Shown: positions 50,585 to 63,246, numbered from the stretch's first letter. The stretch is DNA of 64,000 bases from Atrichornis clamosus (GCA_013400975.1 WBMZ01000186.1:1-64000), one strand, 5' to 3'. A program made the numbers and translations. Notes: generated by a model not told the origin, from the letters alone.

Positions 50585-53500
50585 CTGAAGGGATAACATT
50601 TTTTTCTTAAACTGAGAATTAGAAGTGTTGTTAGAAGTTATTTGGCAATTCACATATGGAGTTGTCTAAGTGACGATTGCCTTTTACATTGATGTTCTGT
50701 AAGAAGGATAGCTCTTGGCTTTTAGGTAAAGGAAGGTTTGGATAACTGGAAGTTTAAAAGACAATGAAGGATAGCTGAGAATGCTGGGTAGCATAATCAT
50801 AGTGAAGTATAGGACTGGACTAATCTATTTAAAGCGTTTCTATTAATGAAACCCTGGGAAAATCACCATAATCTTGTAATTCAGCATTGCTTTCACTCTG
50901 CATAGTATTTACTCTTCTTTTAAAGACTGTGTATATTTCATGTGCTAGTGATAACATAATAAGGCCACATGGAAATTCTATAAAGATTGGAGGGAAAAAA
51001 ACCTCTCATGAGAAGAAAAACAGATGCAAAGCTATAACCTTGCACCTGGAAGTCTTTCACATGGCAGTTCTGTGCTTTCCCAACCACTCCATAAGGACAG
51101 AAACAACACAAGCAGCTGATAATGTGATTGTGAGGAATGTGTTGACCATGGTGATGACAGGGTGATACATTTACCCTCAAGAGCACGAGTGCACCTGTGA
51201 AATACTAGATTGTGCTTTTTTACTAGGAGATCAGTTTAGAAATATTTAAGAGTAAGCTACAGGATGGAAGGAGAGGGCAGTTAAAAGAGGCTGGGAAGAG
51301 GTAAATGATAGACATTTGGGAAAAGCAGAGTGTGCTTTCAGAATGCCTTATCACAGAGCTTTTGAAGCTTATTCCATTCTCATTAAGAACAGATCCTATG
51401 GAGGCAAATGTCTATCAGTGCAGCTAATTAAATACACTAGAATTAGTAAACAAGGAGAGAAAATTCCTACTTTATATTAAAAAATACAAAAATTAACATG
51501 CAATTAGGCATGTGTATTTGAGAAAGTGAAAGGGAATGTTTCAGAAAGCTGATTTGGTGGCACTGACTGTATTTCTAATTTCTGTTTTATGTTAACACAC
51601 CAAATGGTACAGAAAACATTACATGTGAGGAGAGCATCAAAACTGAAATTACAGTTGGTTTGGTATCCTTTGGGTTCTCTCAATTCTTGGAATTTTATCT
51701 TCAGTACTCATAAATAATGTCTGTGATTATATTTAAAGAAAACTCTGCATCTAGTGTTGATGTTTGCACATGATCCTTTTCCATTTTGGAGTTCTCCTGT
51801 GGGATGAAAGAAAGAATATGTGCCTGTGGATTGGTTTGTTTTTTGGGTTTTGGGGTTTTTTTTGGTACTGTTCAATGCAGCCTTATGGAACACTTAGCAA
51901 ACCTTAAGCTGGCGTGTAAGGGATACCTGTGGATCAGGATGTTTTGAAGGGAGGATTCTTCCCAGCTGGCTGCTGCTCTTGTGTCTGGGAGGTGCTGAAA
52001 AACACTGGTCAGTTTATCTACTTCAGTGTTTTGTTGAAGCTGGATGAAAATGTGTTATCTCATACAAAGGCTGATAACAATAATGTAATGCCATCTGTAT
52101 GAAAGAGGGAGTGTGTCTTATGCAGGCTTGTGAACAGATGCTAGCTGACATGTTTTAGCCAAAACCTATGAAATTAATGATAAGATTTCCTGGGAAAAAC
52201 TTCTGTGAGTATTTGAGGAAAGGAGTTCTGAGCTTAAAACGTCCTCCCAGTCGGTTGGATGAGGACTGATTTGGCCTGCCACTGAGGAGAAGTAGGTTCT
52301 TCACTGGCAACACCTGAAAGGAAAGGCAAATGCTGAATAGAGAGTTTAATGCTGAAGAAAATAGCTGTCAGGAGCTCAGAGTTTTCTAGTGTGAAGAAAA
52401 GGATACCAGGAGGCAGAAACAGTAGGACACCTGGATGTAGAACACATTTTTGGAGATGATAGATTAAAATTTCTAAATTTTACTGTTGGAATCAGCTTTA
52501 GGAAGAGGAAAATGCCTGGAAAACGAATTAATATTTTGGCAGTCTGTCCAACATTACTTTGCTAGAGAAGAGGAGGAAATCAATACTAAATATATTTAGA
52601 AGTACATTATGCTGAGTTATGCTGACCTCATTAAATATATCACTAACGAAGGGCTACAGTACAGTCAGTAGCAGGACAAAATTGAAATCCTAGTCTGCTG
52701 AAGCTTCCTTTAAATGGCAAAGACATGAAGTAGTTCCTTCAGGACAGGGTTCAGTGATGTTTAGCAGAGATTCTGAATCTGGTTAGCCAGATTAGCTGCT
52801 GTCAGCAGAAGAAAGGGAAATAAACTAATTGAAATCTCAGTGCACCAGGAGCTTAGTAAAGATCAGGCTTCCCAAGCAGTCTTCATAAATGTGCTAAAAT
52901 GGGTCTGGTCACACACTTCAAAATAATAGAGGCGAAACTTGGTGAAAAGGCTCTCGAGACTCATTGGCCTTGTGCTTCAGGGTATGGGATGGTCTGGCTC
53001 CAAGTAATGCCTGGGAACACGGGGCACTGCTGCCAGAAAGCATGATTGAAAGCTGCCTGGCTCAGAGGAATACCATGGATATGTTTAAAAGGAGAAAATC
53101 AAGTATAAAGGTGTAAGGGAATAGTACAACTAAGAGTTCTAAATGAAAACGCATATTTTCAGTCTTGATTCTTGTGTTTATTAATTTAAAACTGTACTAA
53201 GAGGACATGGATGGTCTTCAGAAATGGGATAATATCACTGATGCAAGAATGTAATTGTTCCAAGTACAAGCCAGAGGAATCTGGGCTTAGGATATAAAGA
53301 AATGCTTATTGATGTGCTCAGATTCGAAAGAGAGGAGATTGAGACCAGAAACTCCAGAAAAGGATTTTTTGCTCTCTTTAAGAAGAATGAAGTTCAAAAC
53401 CTGAGAAAGGTCTGTGAAGTCGTGTGTCACCCCTGTCTAACTTCTACCATTCTTTTTGCAGAGTGCCCAGCTATAGTGAGAGCCTGGTTCGTTTTACTTT

Positions 53501-55762
53501 GGTTAATCAGGCATGTGCTGCTTTCATACTAAGTAGCACTTTCACACAACTTCTGGGTTTTTTAGTGTTTAGTGGTTTGTTTGGGCTTTTTTAACTGGTG
53601 TTTGAAGTTGAGTCATCTGAAAAGCCAGTTTGTCAGCCTGGAATAAGATCTCCCCTGGAATGACAACCAAGTGGTAATCTATGAGGTTTCTGAGTTGAGG
53701 GGAAAACTGCAAGTATTTGCAGGACAGTCCATCTGCAGTGGTTGAATAATCTTATTGAGGGGAATTAAACCCCTCAGAGTAAGGAATTCAACAGTTGGCT
53801 GTTTTTGCTGAATATGGGCTGGTAAAGTTCCTTGAATTACTAGGTCAGACTCATTTGACAAGGCTCTCGGTTTCTCCCAACGTAAGTAAAATTTGAAAAA
53901 TATTGCAGTATGATGTTATAGTAATCTAACCGATGAAATCTGTTTGAAAGGTGTGTATATGGTAATAAAATACACATTATAAGCCTTGTTTCTTTAGGAA
54001 ATGAGACTGAGAGTGTAATGTCTTGGTGCTTGTCCTTCCCTTTATTACTTTTGAAGTCATTCTTTAATTTCAGCTATAGCTGACCATCCATCTCTCCTTC
54101 CCACCTATCTATCAGTTTTCTTATTAGGAAAGTGAGTGTCATCTGAACCTCATCTGTTACCAGATAATCTGTAGGTGGCAGCAATGGTATGAATTGCCCT
54201 GATTGCTTCTGTCAGTTCAGTGCTTTGTAGACATGGGAGAATACAGTGTGAGAGCTGAAGCTGTAGGAAGTCAGTCCTTTCTAATTCTGCTGGCCATATT
54301 TCAAATTAGTTTCACTTCAGGCACTCGTAAGAAGAAGTCATAAAGGTGATTAATATTTTGCAATGAAGCTATTGGCACTTAATAAGATAGTCACTTCTGT
54401 AGATTCCTTACTGAAAATATTGAAGAACTTGAAGGTAAATGTGACATTCAATTTTGAATACATGCATTTGGATACTAGGTCCTTTGTCTGAGTGAACTCA
54501 TTAGTATTGACTGATCAATTGCCTTCCAAAGAGATAATCAAGGAGTAATCTTGTTAAAGACAAATGGACTACTTAGTGTGACTCAAAATGTCAGAGGGCC
54601 AAATTTCAGTGTGAGAGTGGAGAATAACCTTGCAGTTACATTGGGACTGTTAAAATGAGAAAGGCAAGAGGGACTCATTCCAAAAAGGAAGTGAGTTTTT
54701 CCTAGATCTCTAACTCAGAGGAGCCTGCAGCTGGCTGATCCAGCAGCTTGGCTTTAATAGACAATGCAGAAGGGAGACTGTGCAGACAGGGGAAAGAATT
54801 AGGCCCATTTTGGTATTGTGCAAGAAGAAAAGATAAGGTCACTTGAGCTAAAGTTGATAATCGATTCCTGATGTTAGTTTTTGAAAATAAAATGTTATAA
54901 TTTTATTTTTTGACAGTCATTGGAATTAACTATATGGATAATTCCTAATAATGACCATGAAACAACTTCGAAAAAAGTATTGCAAACTTTAATGTGTTTG
55001 AGTAATTCCTAATGGTCAGCTAAAAGTTTGATATTAATATGCAAACAGCATTTGGAAAATGTGCTGCTTCATATTATGCTAGCACTTTAAAAAACAGCTA
55101 GATCTGACTACCAGCTCTATGTTTACTCCTCTTCTGGATTATCTTATTTTCCATTTAAAGTATCAGATACAAAAGATGGTATCTGTAAGCACTGGACTCC
55201 AGAACTTCTAAGACTTTTTTAAAAAAAATTCATAATTTATACTCCTACAAATAGCAACAAACATTCTTATTCTTATTATCTCATTAATCTGTTTTTTTAA
55301 ACTTCAGACAGTAATTATGATTATGTTCAAACATACAGAAAACAGTGGAAAGAATGCTTTGTGAAACATCAGCACTCTTGGTTCTCTGTAAAATACTCTG
55401 AAGTTACATGGTATCATTTCCTAAAAACACTGTTCTGAACCGTGGTCTGAAACTTACTGGACTTGGTGTATGACCAGCTGCTGAGGAGAGTAAGCTCTAG
55501 AATGGGAAGCTCCTGGATACTGGGAGCCTTTGGCTCTGGCAATAAGAGCAACCTGGAACCTCTCTGTGAGTAAAAAGGATTCCAAGGGACCTTCTCAGGC
55601 AGATTACTGTTTGCTTATAGCTTGCTTGGTGTTTTCTGTCTACCCCTTTGTCAGGGGTAGAATATAGACAAGGACGCATACATTAAACACCTGCCCAGGA
55701 CTTTATTCTCTACAAACTTTAAAATACTGGTTCAGAACTAGAATAATAGAGTAAATAGTTTT
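50585..55762. other. Intron sequence, no supported gene
   Basis: A/T-rich. A partial CTCF-like core, GTAGGTGGCAGC (54171-54182), is the only regulatory-looking item. No mobile element or RNA gene recognised. Confidence 0.45.
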
Positions 55763-56305
55763 TCAACGTGCATACATTGGCAGCTGAAGCTGGCTGAGTT
55801 TCTTTCTTACTCCCAACTTTTGTTTGTCCTTTGCTGAGTAAAATCTACTGGTGCCAGACTGATCCATTTTATAGGAACAGCCAGAAAAAAGTTCTGCTAA
55901 AACAAAAATCTCTCCCAAATGGTTAGAAAAAGAAAAAAAATCTTTAAAGTTGTCTTTTGAGTTACAAAAGCCTAGAGGGTGTGCTTTATGCCAATTTCTT
56001 TTCAAACTGACTTGTATTTTTTTTTTTGTGTCAGTGATGAAAAATTTTAAAATTATTCTAACTTTTGCATTTATCAAGGTTTCATGTCTGAACTCTGATC
56101 TGTGGCTTAATGGTACATAATTTTGTATTTTTAAAGAAATGTCTGTGACAAAGCAGCCGGGGCTTATAGTTTCATTCTTCAGTAACTCATCATGCATTTG
56201 TTCTGATGCTACTACAGTTAATCTCTTCTTCATCTGGATACTCCAAGCTTTGTTTTTAAGCCCAGGCAACTCATTGTACACTGATCTGCAAGGATTTCCA
56301 AGCAA
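55763..56305 (-). other. Long lysine-rich minus-strand open frame, unknown
   Basis: 180 open codons in A/T-rich sequence. The frame as a whole begins at TTG; the first ATG is at 56233, giving 156 codons. The translation is rich in lysine and serine with no recognised domain, signal or membrane segment. It ends 57 bases from the LTR at 56362, but I see no retroviral motif and no primer-binding site between them. Most likely a chance frame helped by A-rich composition; a retrocopy remnant is the alternative. Confidence 0.15.
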
Positions 56306-56361
56306 TGAGGCAGACTAAAACACCTTACATTTCACATTACTTTATAATACACATGCACATG

Positions 56362-56777
56362 TGTCTTGGTTTAGGAATGGTATTCTCCAATTTAGTACTC
56401 CCACTAAAAATCACGCACTGCTCCCTGCCCACCTCTGCTCTAGTTGGAGGCATAAAAGGCAAAGATCATGGGTTGAGATTAAACAAACTTACTAGAAATA
56501 GCAATGAGATAAGAAATGAACAGTAGCAGTGACAATGCTAATAACAAAAGGTATAAGAAAAGAAATTATGCACATGGGGAAGAAAACCCCAAATAATAGA
56601 CAATACCAGATGGCTCCCTCTGCCACATTTTCTCAACCAGATGGAACCCCTTCTCCTTGAAGAGACTTTTTCCTCCACCCTTGGCAATGACTTGAGGTGG
56701 TGTTGAATAACCTATGTGTCCCGGCCATGCCCCCTCCTGGCTTCTGCAAAAATTAACCCTGTCCTGAAACCAGGACA
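56362..56777. mobile_element. Solo-LTR-like element, avian endogenous retrovirus type
   Basis: Begins TGTCTTGGTTT and ends AAACCAGGACA. The two ends are inverted repeats matching at 10 of 11 positions and show the TG...CA form of LTRs. Inside are landmarks I recall from an abundant avian LTR: CATGGGTTGAGAT..AAAC with a run of AAT-rich sequence, then CCGGCCATGCCCCCTCCTGGC, then ATTAACCCTGTCCTG. The length of about 416 bp fits an LTR with internal loss. I see no internal coding region and no clear target-site duplication (CACATG before, CCATTA after). Same terminal family as the stub at 3281, opposite orientation. Confidence 0.7.
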
Positions 56778-56858
56778 CCATTAAAAATTTAGTATGATGT
56801 AAAAGTATTGCAAGACTTTAAAAATTGAAATATCTTTTGGAACATGCAGATGAGCTGC

Positions 56859-56873
56859 TTTTTTTTTTTTTTT
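56859..56873. repeat. Poly-T run (15 T)
   Basis: Fifteen uninterrupted thymines about 80 bases right of the LTR end; not attached to a recognisable element. Confidence 0.9.
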
Positions 56874-57893
56874 CTGTGAACTGATCTTCCTCAAGCTTTC
56901 ACTTCTGTGATCCAATGTCTACATTTTAGGTTATAACCTTTCAGAAATCTGTACACAATGTTTACCTAGGAATGTGGAATGAAGTATTCCACCTGCTTCA
57001 TTCATAAACCTCTGTTTTATGCAGAGGAAGCTCAGGATTTCATGTCTGTCATATGTTGATACTTGAAGCATCAAAATTTATGATCTTCAGTGAGCACTGA
57101 ATCTGTATTCGAGCAAGGGATTGTGTATAAATACTGTAGGAAATTCAGGCTCTGTCTCAGGTCTGTGTTTCAAGCACAAGTTAATGCATCTAAAGTGGTT
57201 CTTTCCTTGTAGCACCCATGCTGAGGGTTCCCTGATGGTCAACCTGTTGTTCTTTGTGTCTTGGTGAATATATTTAGATATTTAAATATTTATACATGGC
57301 AGCAGCAGCAACAGAGGACCAGTGGCTTGGAGTTCAGATCTTGGGCCAAGAAAGGTTTTGAGCTTATATGAATGTCTAAATTACTGAGCTATTGACTATG
57401 TTTCTGTCCAGGAATCCTAAGATGTAAGGCTAGCTTCAGTTTTCACCATTAAAGGCTTTTATAGCCTTTAGTGACTTTTTGAGTATCAAGTACAGTGGCC
57501 TTGGCAGGTGAATTGACGTTCCTTTGTAGATTGAAAAATTGAGACTTGAAGAAGCAAGTGACAATTACATCCTTTCTGTAAGTTATAAAAGTAAATCTGA
57601 GCTACATAAATATTTTTAAAATAAGTGAAAACGAGTGTTGATATTACCATAGCATTTCCATCTCAAATTGTTCCAGAGAGTTTGTAATGCAAAGATTTAA
57701 AGCAGTCCTATTTCAGAGCTACTCCTTGTGCTTTGTGCTGGTAGAGATCAATTTCTTCTTTCCATCCTCTCCCTGTATCTTCACTACTACCCCTCAGACC
57801 CCTCCAAAAAAGTCGAGGGGTTTTAGTTCTGATCCTTCCAGCTTCCAGGGGCTTTATCAGCTCCTTTTTTCACCTGTGGCCAGGGTGCTTTTC

Positions 57894-57918
57894 TGTGTGT
57901 GTGTGTGTGTCTGTGTGT
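57894..57918. repeat. (GT)n microsatellite
   Basis: Eight or so GT units followed by an interrupted CTGTGTGT. Confidence 0.9.
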
Positions 57919-60232
57919 TTCTCCGATCAGCAGTCTCGTCTCTTCTGAAGTGACCTCTGCAGTGCGTGAGGTTTATGGCAACGTGTCCATTTATTGTGTG
58001 TCAGTGTTTCTCTGTGAGCTCCCAGCAGCTCTGTCAGAGGAGGAACAGCTTCTCAGAGCAAGCCCACAGTACTATCTTTGAACATATGTTCTCTATTAAG
58101 GGAGATGAGGAAGTCACTTAGTTTTCCTTCCATGTGGAGGTTAAAATGGAGGGCTTGTCTAAAAACAGATTGTGGTAAATTGGAGGTTTATTTGAACAGT
58201 ATGTCAACATTATTAACTTGAAAATATATACTAAATTGATAGGTTTCCTTCAATTATCTCATCTTGAAAGTTGTTCTCAACAAACAAGCCAACAGTTTAA
58301 AAGTGATTTAATCTGCCTGAAATTGAGAAAGTCAGACGAAAGCATGCAACACTTTTGTTATAATGAGTGCTAGATAAACTATGTCATGTATTTGGCCCAT
58401 TCTACTTCTCCCTATTCAGAAGTAATAACAAATTAAAAAAATGGTACAAATCCAGTTTCTAGGGTTACCCTGCAAACGTGCTAACATTGGCCTAAACTTT
58501 GGGCAACTTTGGGTTGCAGAGGGGACAGCTTTTAGCTGTGGCCTTTTTGCAACTGCTGTGGCATTTTGGGATCCTGAATCACACAGTGTCACTTGGCTGC
58601 ATGGACAGATATATGAGATGGCAATGTGAATGCTTCACACGTGAAATGCCTCGTACAAATTTCTATAAGACTTCTTTGCTTTTAGGCATTATTTTGAAGA
58701 TTTTAATGATATTGTATAAGCCAAGAATGCCCACTTGCTTTAGCATTCCACATAATCATAGACATTTTGGCAGCATTCACTCAGCACTACTTCTGTATGT
58801 GCTACCCTTTCAGACTGAAGAGCTAAAATTAGGGGCCTTCTAGATTACCCTATTGCAAAGGAGAATCTGGGAATTTCTAGGGAAACTGAGCTGCAATAGC
58901 ACAGTTAATGAGAAACATGTGCCAAGTCTGACTTTCTTCAACACAGCACATAAACGGAGACAGTTTCACCATTTGGAGCTTTGAAACTCTTTCAATAAAT
59001 AACCCATTTTAAGAATCCGCTTGTTCTGGACCAGAATGGGTCAGTAAAGAAGCTGTTTTCTTCCAGGTGGAACCCTGGGTAGACACTCATGTGCACAACA
59101 GAATTCAAGAGCAGAGCTCTCCCATCATTTTAGGAACAAGCGTTGCCATAGTAGGAATTGAAAATCTTCCTGACCTAGTCCACCATTTCAGCTCTTGATA
59201 GAGTGTGAAATGACATTTTTACATCTTCCAGACGTTGTCACCCTTTTCAGTGACTATATCCAGAAAGATCACCATCCAGAAGTGGTGCTTTCTGACAAAA
59301 TGAATGTAGGATGTCACAGTCCTGGGCAACCACTAGCTGTCTGGTAAAGGAACCATGCAAATGTACCAGTCTTTGTCCTTTTACTTCAAAACCCAAAAAT
59401 AGCATGTCTTGACCAACATGGATATTGTGATCTGAGTAGCTTTGGCAGTGGTTGATTGATCAGTTTTCTGTTATTTTAAATATTATATGGAATTTATTAT
59501 TGAATCTGCACTCTATAGTTAAAAAGACAGCTTTATTGTATAAAATGAATTGGAGTGTGGCAGTGAATCTAGCTGAGATTCCCAAGCATTTAGGCAAAGA
59601 AATCCAGTGATGATGCAGCATGTAGTCCTGGTTTGCCATGTAAGGTACAGACACCTTCTTTAGTGGAAGAGACTGCACAGTGTTTCCTTCATAAGTTGTG
59701 ACTGTGCAGAGCACATGGTGTGAGTAACCTTCATCACTGCAGCTGAAGGATGTGGTGGTTCTGAGGTCTAAAACTGATTGACATTGGGGAATGGTGGTTT
59801 GGATAGATAGGAATTTGGGACACTATTATAAAACATGGCAATTCTTTTTTTTTTAAATCATTATTTTATTTTTTAGGGAAAAACCAGCTTGGTCAGTGAA
59901 ATGCTTGTGCTGGGCCCATCTAATAGAATCACTGACTGTGTATGGGGCCCGATAATGTGCAAAACACATCTAGGGTGCCTAAACTGCTGAACAGGGGCTT
60001 GTTGAGAAGTTATAGTTGGATGAACAAAAGAAAATTCTTCAAAATGCCTCTGGATTTTGGTGGATTTGGTACTATATTCAACGAAAACAAGTATGCCTAG
60101 AAATCTTGAGAACCTGTGATCCAAATGTCAGTGGAAAAAAAATTCACTGAAGTCGGAGCATCTTCTTTACTTACAACTGTTTTGGGATCTAGAAGGTGTA
60201 GAATTTGGACTTGAATTAGCATTTAAACAACG

Positions 60233-60246
60233 TGTGACGCGTCACA
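60233..60246. promoter_or_regulatory. Perfect 14-bp palindrome with two TGACG half-sites
   Basis: TGTGACGCGTCACA is its own reverse complement. It carries two opposed TGACG half-sites (CREB/ATF type) around a shared CGCG, with CpG preserved in CpG-poor sequence. Binding is inference. Confidence 0.45.
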
Positions 60247-60892
60247 GAAAATTTTCCAGTACTGCTTACCAGGGTGTTGTATTTCCAATAGGAAGCCATA
60301 AACCCAGACAGTTGTACTCACATCTCCTTCCCATATGCACAGTAAATTGGAATATCTTTTCATCTTGCCAATTATTTTTCACACTTGAGGTTGGGCTACT
60401 CATCTTCAGTAATTCCCTTGTTAGTCTGTGCAGTGCTTCAGTTTGCATTGTCCCATTTTATGTGGCAGCTTGTCTTTAAAGATCCCAGTGATTGTCACTC
60501 TGTACCGGCCTCTGCTCTACCTCCAAACTGCAGCCTCCTTAACTGTGAAGGGTGAAGGAACTGGGTGGCTTCAAGCTTTTCCTCTCATTTGTTCTGTCAC
60601 TGCTTTGTAGTAGTTACGTGTCCCTCAGATGTTGCCACTCTGTATCCAATGATTCTCTCTTTGTTAAAAGTATAGAGGAAAACTTGAGATGGGATCAACT
60701 GTTATGTTTACTTATTTTCCTCTCTTAGGCTTTATTGTTGATATCTTGATGCTACATATCACATGAAAATAAAGACAGATTTGTATCTCAAAGAGCTTAT
60801 TATGCTCCTTCTGCAGAAATGATCCACTGGGAAATCCTTATATCATCACTAAAGTTTTGGTGTCTGCCTTTCTCTGTGTTCTGGAAGTTGGT

Positions 60893-60906
60893 ACGTAAAT
60901 TTACGT
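60893..60906. promoter_or_regulatory. Perfect 14-bp palindrome ACGTAAATTTACGT
   Basis: A perfect palindrome with two ACGTAA half-sites (bZIP-like). The core TTTACGTGCA is repeated 69 bases downstream (60970-60979), and GAAACGTAAAA lies between. Four ACGT cores occur in about 90 bases. Confidence 0.4.
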
Positions 60907-61510
60907 GCAGAAACGTAAAAAAGAAATTATCAGTGCAAGCAGGACTAAAACTATGAAAGCCTTTGTAACTTTACGTGCATATAGCTGTGATGAATGTAAA
61001 CTTATCTTGCGACATAAAGAGATGCAAAAGGAAGGCTCATCTTATAGCACATGCTGTATTATGCCTTTATAAAAAACATTTGTGCATGTGTCTGCTTCCC
61101 AAGCAGCAGGGCTGTAGCTAGAGACCACCTGATTAAAAGCCTTCATCCTGCAATTCCCAGTATTAGGATAAATCATAGAGCATTGTTTATATGACTCCTT
61201 GTGTTTCCTGCCTTGTATCCTCACATGCAGATGTTTTTCATCATTTATTGCTAATAGTGAGTATGTGTTAAGGTTTTCTATAAATTTTTTGGCATTTTGT
61301 ACATTTAAACTTTGCATATGTAGAATGCGGATGATCATGTACTTTGTTTGAGAAAAACTAAACTCATCCTTGGGATACTTTTTCTTTTGTTTTCTCTGCT
61401 TATACAACAGCTTTTTGCTGTTCTAGAAAAAGGCAGGAACTTTTCACCAGCTAAAATTTCTGCCTTGCATTGTTTTAATAATGCAAGAAGAAGATACATG
61501 TCAAGCATAT

Positions 61511-62506
61511 TGGGTTTGTGTGACAAGATTTTGTTAGTGGGGGGTTACAGGCATGTCCTTTGTGAAAAGCTGGTGGAAGCTTCCCCAACATCTGACAGCC
61601 ACTGCCAGCCAAGATGGACCCACTGTTGGCCAAGGCTGAGCCCATCAGTGAGGGTGGTAGCACCTCTGGGATAACAGGTTTAAGGGAAACCCCTCTCTGT
61701 GAAACAGCAGCTGCAGCTGGACGGAGGAGGAGGAACAGCTCTGCAGACACCAAGGTCAGTGCAGAAGGAAGGGGAGGAGGTGCTCTAGGTGCCAGAGCTG
61801 AGATTCCCCTGCAACCTGTGGTGCAGACCATGGTGAGGCAGCTGTGCCCCATGGAGGTCAGCAGAGGAGAAGAGATCCACCTGGAATCTGTGAAAGACTC
61901 TGTTCTGGAGCAGGCGGATGCCTGAGAGGAGGCTGTGAATCCATGGGAAGCTTGTGCTGGAGCAGGGTCCTGGCTGGACCTGCAGACCCATGGAGAGAGG
62001 AGCCCAGGCTGGAGCAGGTTTGCTGGAGCAGGTTTGCTGGAGCAGGTTTGCTGGCAGGCCCTGTGACCCTGTGGGGGAGCAGCCTGCGCCTGAAGGGGCA
62101 CCCTATGGGAGGGACCCACACTGGAGCAGGGGAAGAGTGGGAGGGGTCCTCCTGCGGAGGAGGAGGAGTGGCAGAAACAATGTGTGATGAGCTGACTGCA
62201 GCAGCCCTTCCCTGCTCCCCAGCCTGTGCTGCTGCGGGGAGTAGGTGGAGAATTTCGGAGTGAAGTTGAACAGGGGAAGAAAATTTGGGTTTATTTCTCA
62301 TTATTCTGTTCTGATTTTGATTGGTCGTGAATTAAGCTGATTTTTCCAAGTCATGTCTGTTTTGCCTGTGACAGCAATCTCTCCCTGCCCCTATCCTGAC
62401 CCATGAGCCTTTCCTTATGTTTTCTCTCCCCTGCCCAGCTGAGGAGGAGAGTGACAGAGCAGCTTTGGTGGGCACCTGGTGTCCAGCTCACGGTCAACTC
62501 ACCACA
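61511..62506. mobile_element. Avian LTR, about 1 kb, probably a solo LTR
   Basis: Starts TGGGTTTGTGTGACAAGATT and ends GGTCAACTCACCACA. Along its length it follows an LTR type that I recall as very common in neoavian genomes: TGGCCAAGGCTGAGCCCATC near 61627, AGACACCAAGGTCAGTG near 61743, GCAACCTGTGGTGCAGACCATGG near 61811, GATTTTGATTGG near 62312, and GGTGGGCACCTGGTGTCC near 62467. Read on the minus strand it begins TGTGGTGAGTTGACC and carries AATAAA near 62290, so the sense strand may be minus. It contains a 14-bp tandem repeat. Open frames on both strands (the largest at 61475-62119, minus) come from G/C-rich composition. No viral gene or target-site duplication was seen. Confidence 0.75.
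62008..62054 (+). repeat. 14-bp tandem repeat inside the LTR
   Basis: GCTGGAGCAGGTTT occurs three times head to tail, followed by a partial fourth copy, GCTGG. The motif GCTGGAGCAGG also occurs as single variants elsewhere in the LTR (near 61957), so the array probably grew from an LTR-internal motif. Confidence 0.95.
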
Positions 62507-63231
62507 TAAAGTCACATGAAGAGGAGCAAGGTGAAAATACTGACGCAGTGCAGGACAGAGCTGGTTTGCTTAAGAACCAAGACAAAAGGGACGTGATTTA
62601 GCAATAACTCCATACCTCAAATTCTTTGTGTATTAAAAGTATTCCTTATTAAGAACTTCACAGGCAAAAGGCAGAGTTTCTCACTGTTTTTAAGTGATTA
62701 TAGTTCCAATAGTGATGAATGGATGAATAACTGCGTGTGGTTAATGAGTCTGAGTTACTTGAAGATCTGGTTGAGAAGATTTTTCTAAATGAGTAATAGG
62801 GGAAGGATAAGGAAGATAGATTTGAATGAGTATATAAAATTCTGATTTTTTTACTTCTTCCTTCTCTTATTTGGAAAATAACGTAAGAAGTCCAAGCTGA
62901 AAAGCTTGATTTAGGAGAGGATTTTCAGATTTCATAACCTTCAGAATAGGAAGTTAACTTCAAAACATTTAACTGCTCTTACAGGAGGGGGAAAGGCTGA
63001 TGGCCAGTTAATGTTTTTCTTCAGCCTTCACTTTATTAGTAAGAAAAATCACTCTTCTTCAGGGTGATGGAATGTCAAAATGAAGGCTTAACACTCCTAT
63101 AAGTGTCCCATACCCTGTTTGCTTTCTCACTTGTCTCCTAAGTAGTTTTCTGGGGAAAAAAGGCTCAATTTTATATAATAGTTTTTTGGGTTTTTTTAAT
63201 CTTTTGCCAGAAAATGGCTTTGTTGAGGTGT

Positions 63232-63246
63232 TGTGTGTGTGTGTAT
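63232..63246. repeat. (GT)n microsatellite
   Basis: Short GT run, followed by an interrupted ATGTGG. Confidence 0.85.

Larger units (their letters stand above)
56778..61510. other. Intron sequence, no supported gene
   Basis: A/T-rich, with a T15 run (56859-56873), a GT microsatellite (57894-57918) and two 14-bp palindromes containing CpG (60233-60246 and 60893-60906). A faintly MIR-like phrase near 57540 is too weak to call. Confidence 0.45.

Noticed and set aside
57530..57590. Weak MIR-like string (ATTGAGACTTGAAGAAGCAA)
   Set aside because: Similarity is too low and lacks the flanking landmarks.
61475..62119. 214-codon minus frame
   Set aside because: Lies within the LTR and reflects its G/C-rich, low-stop composition; proline- and serine-rich with no viral gene features.
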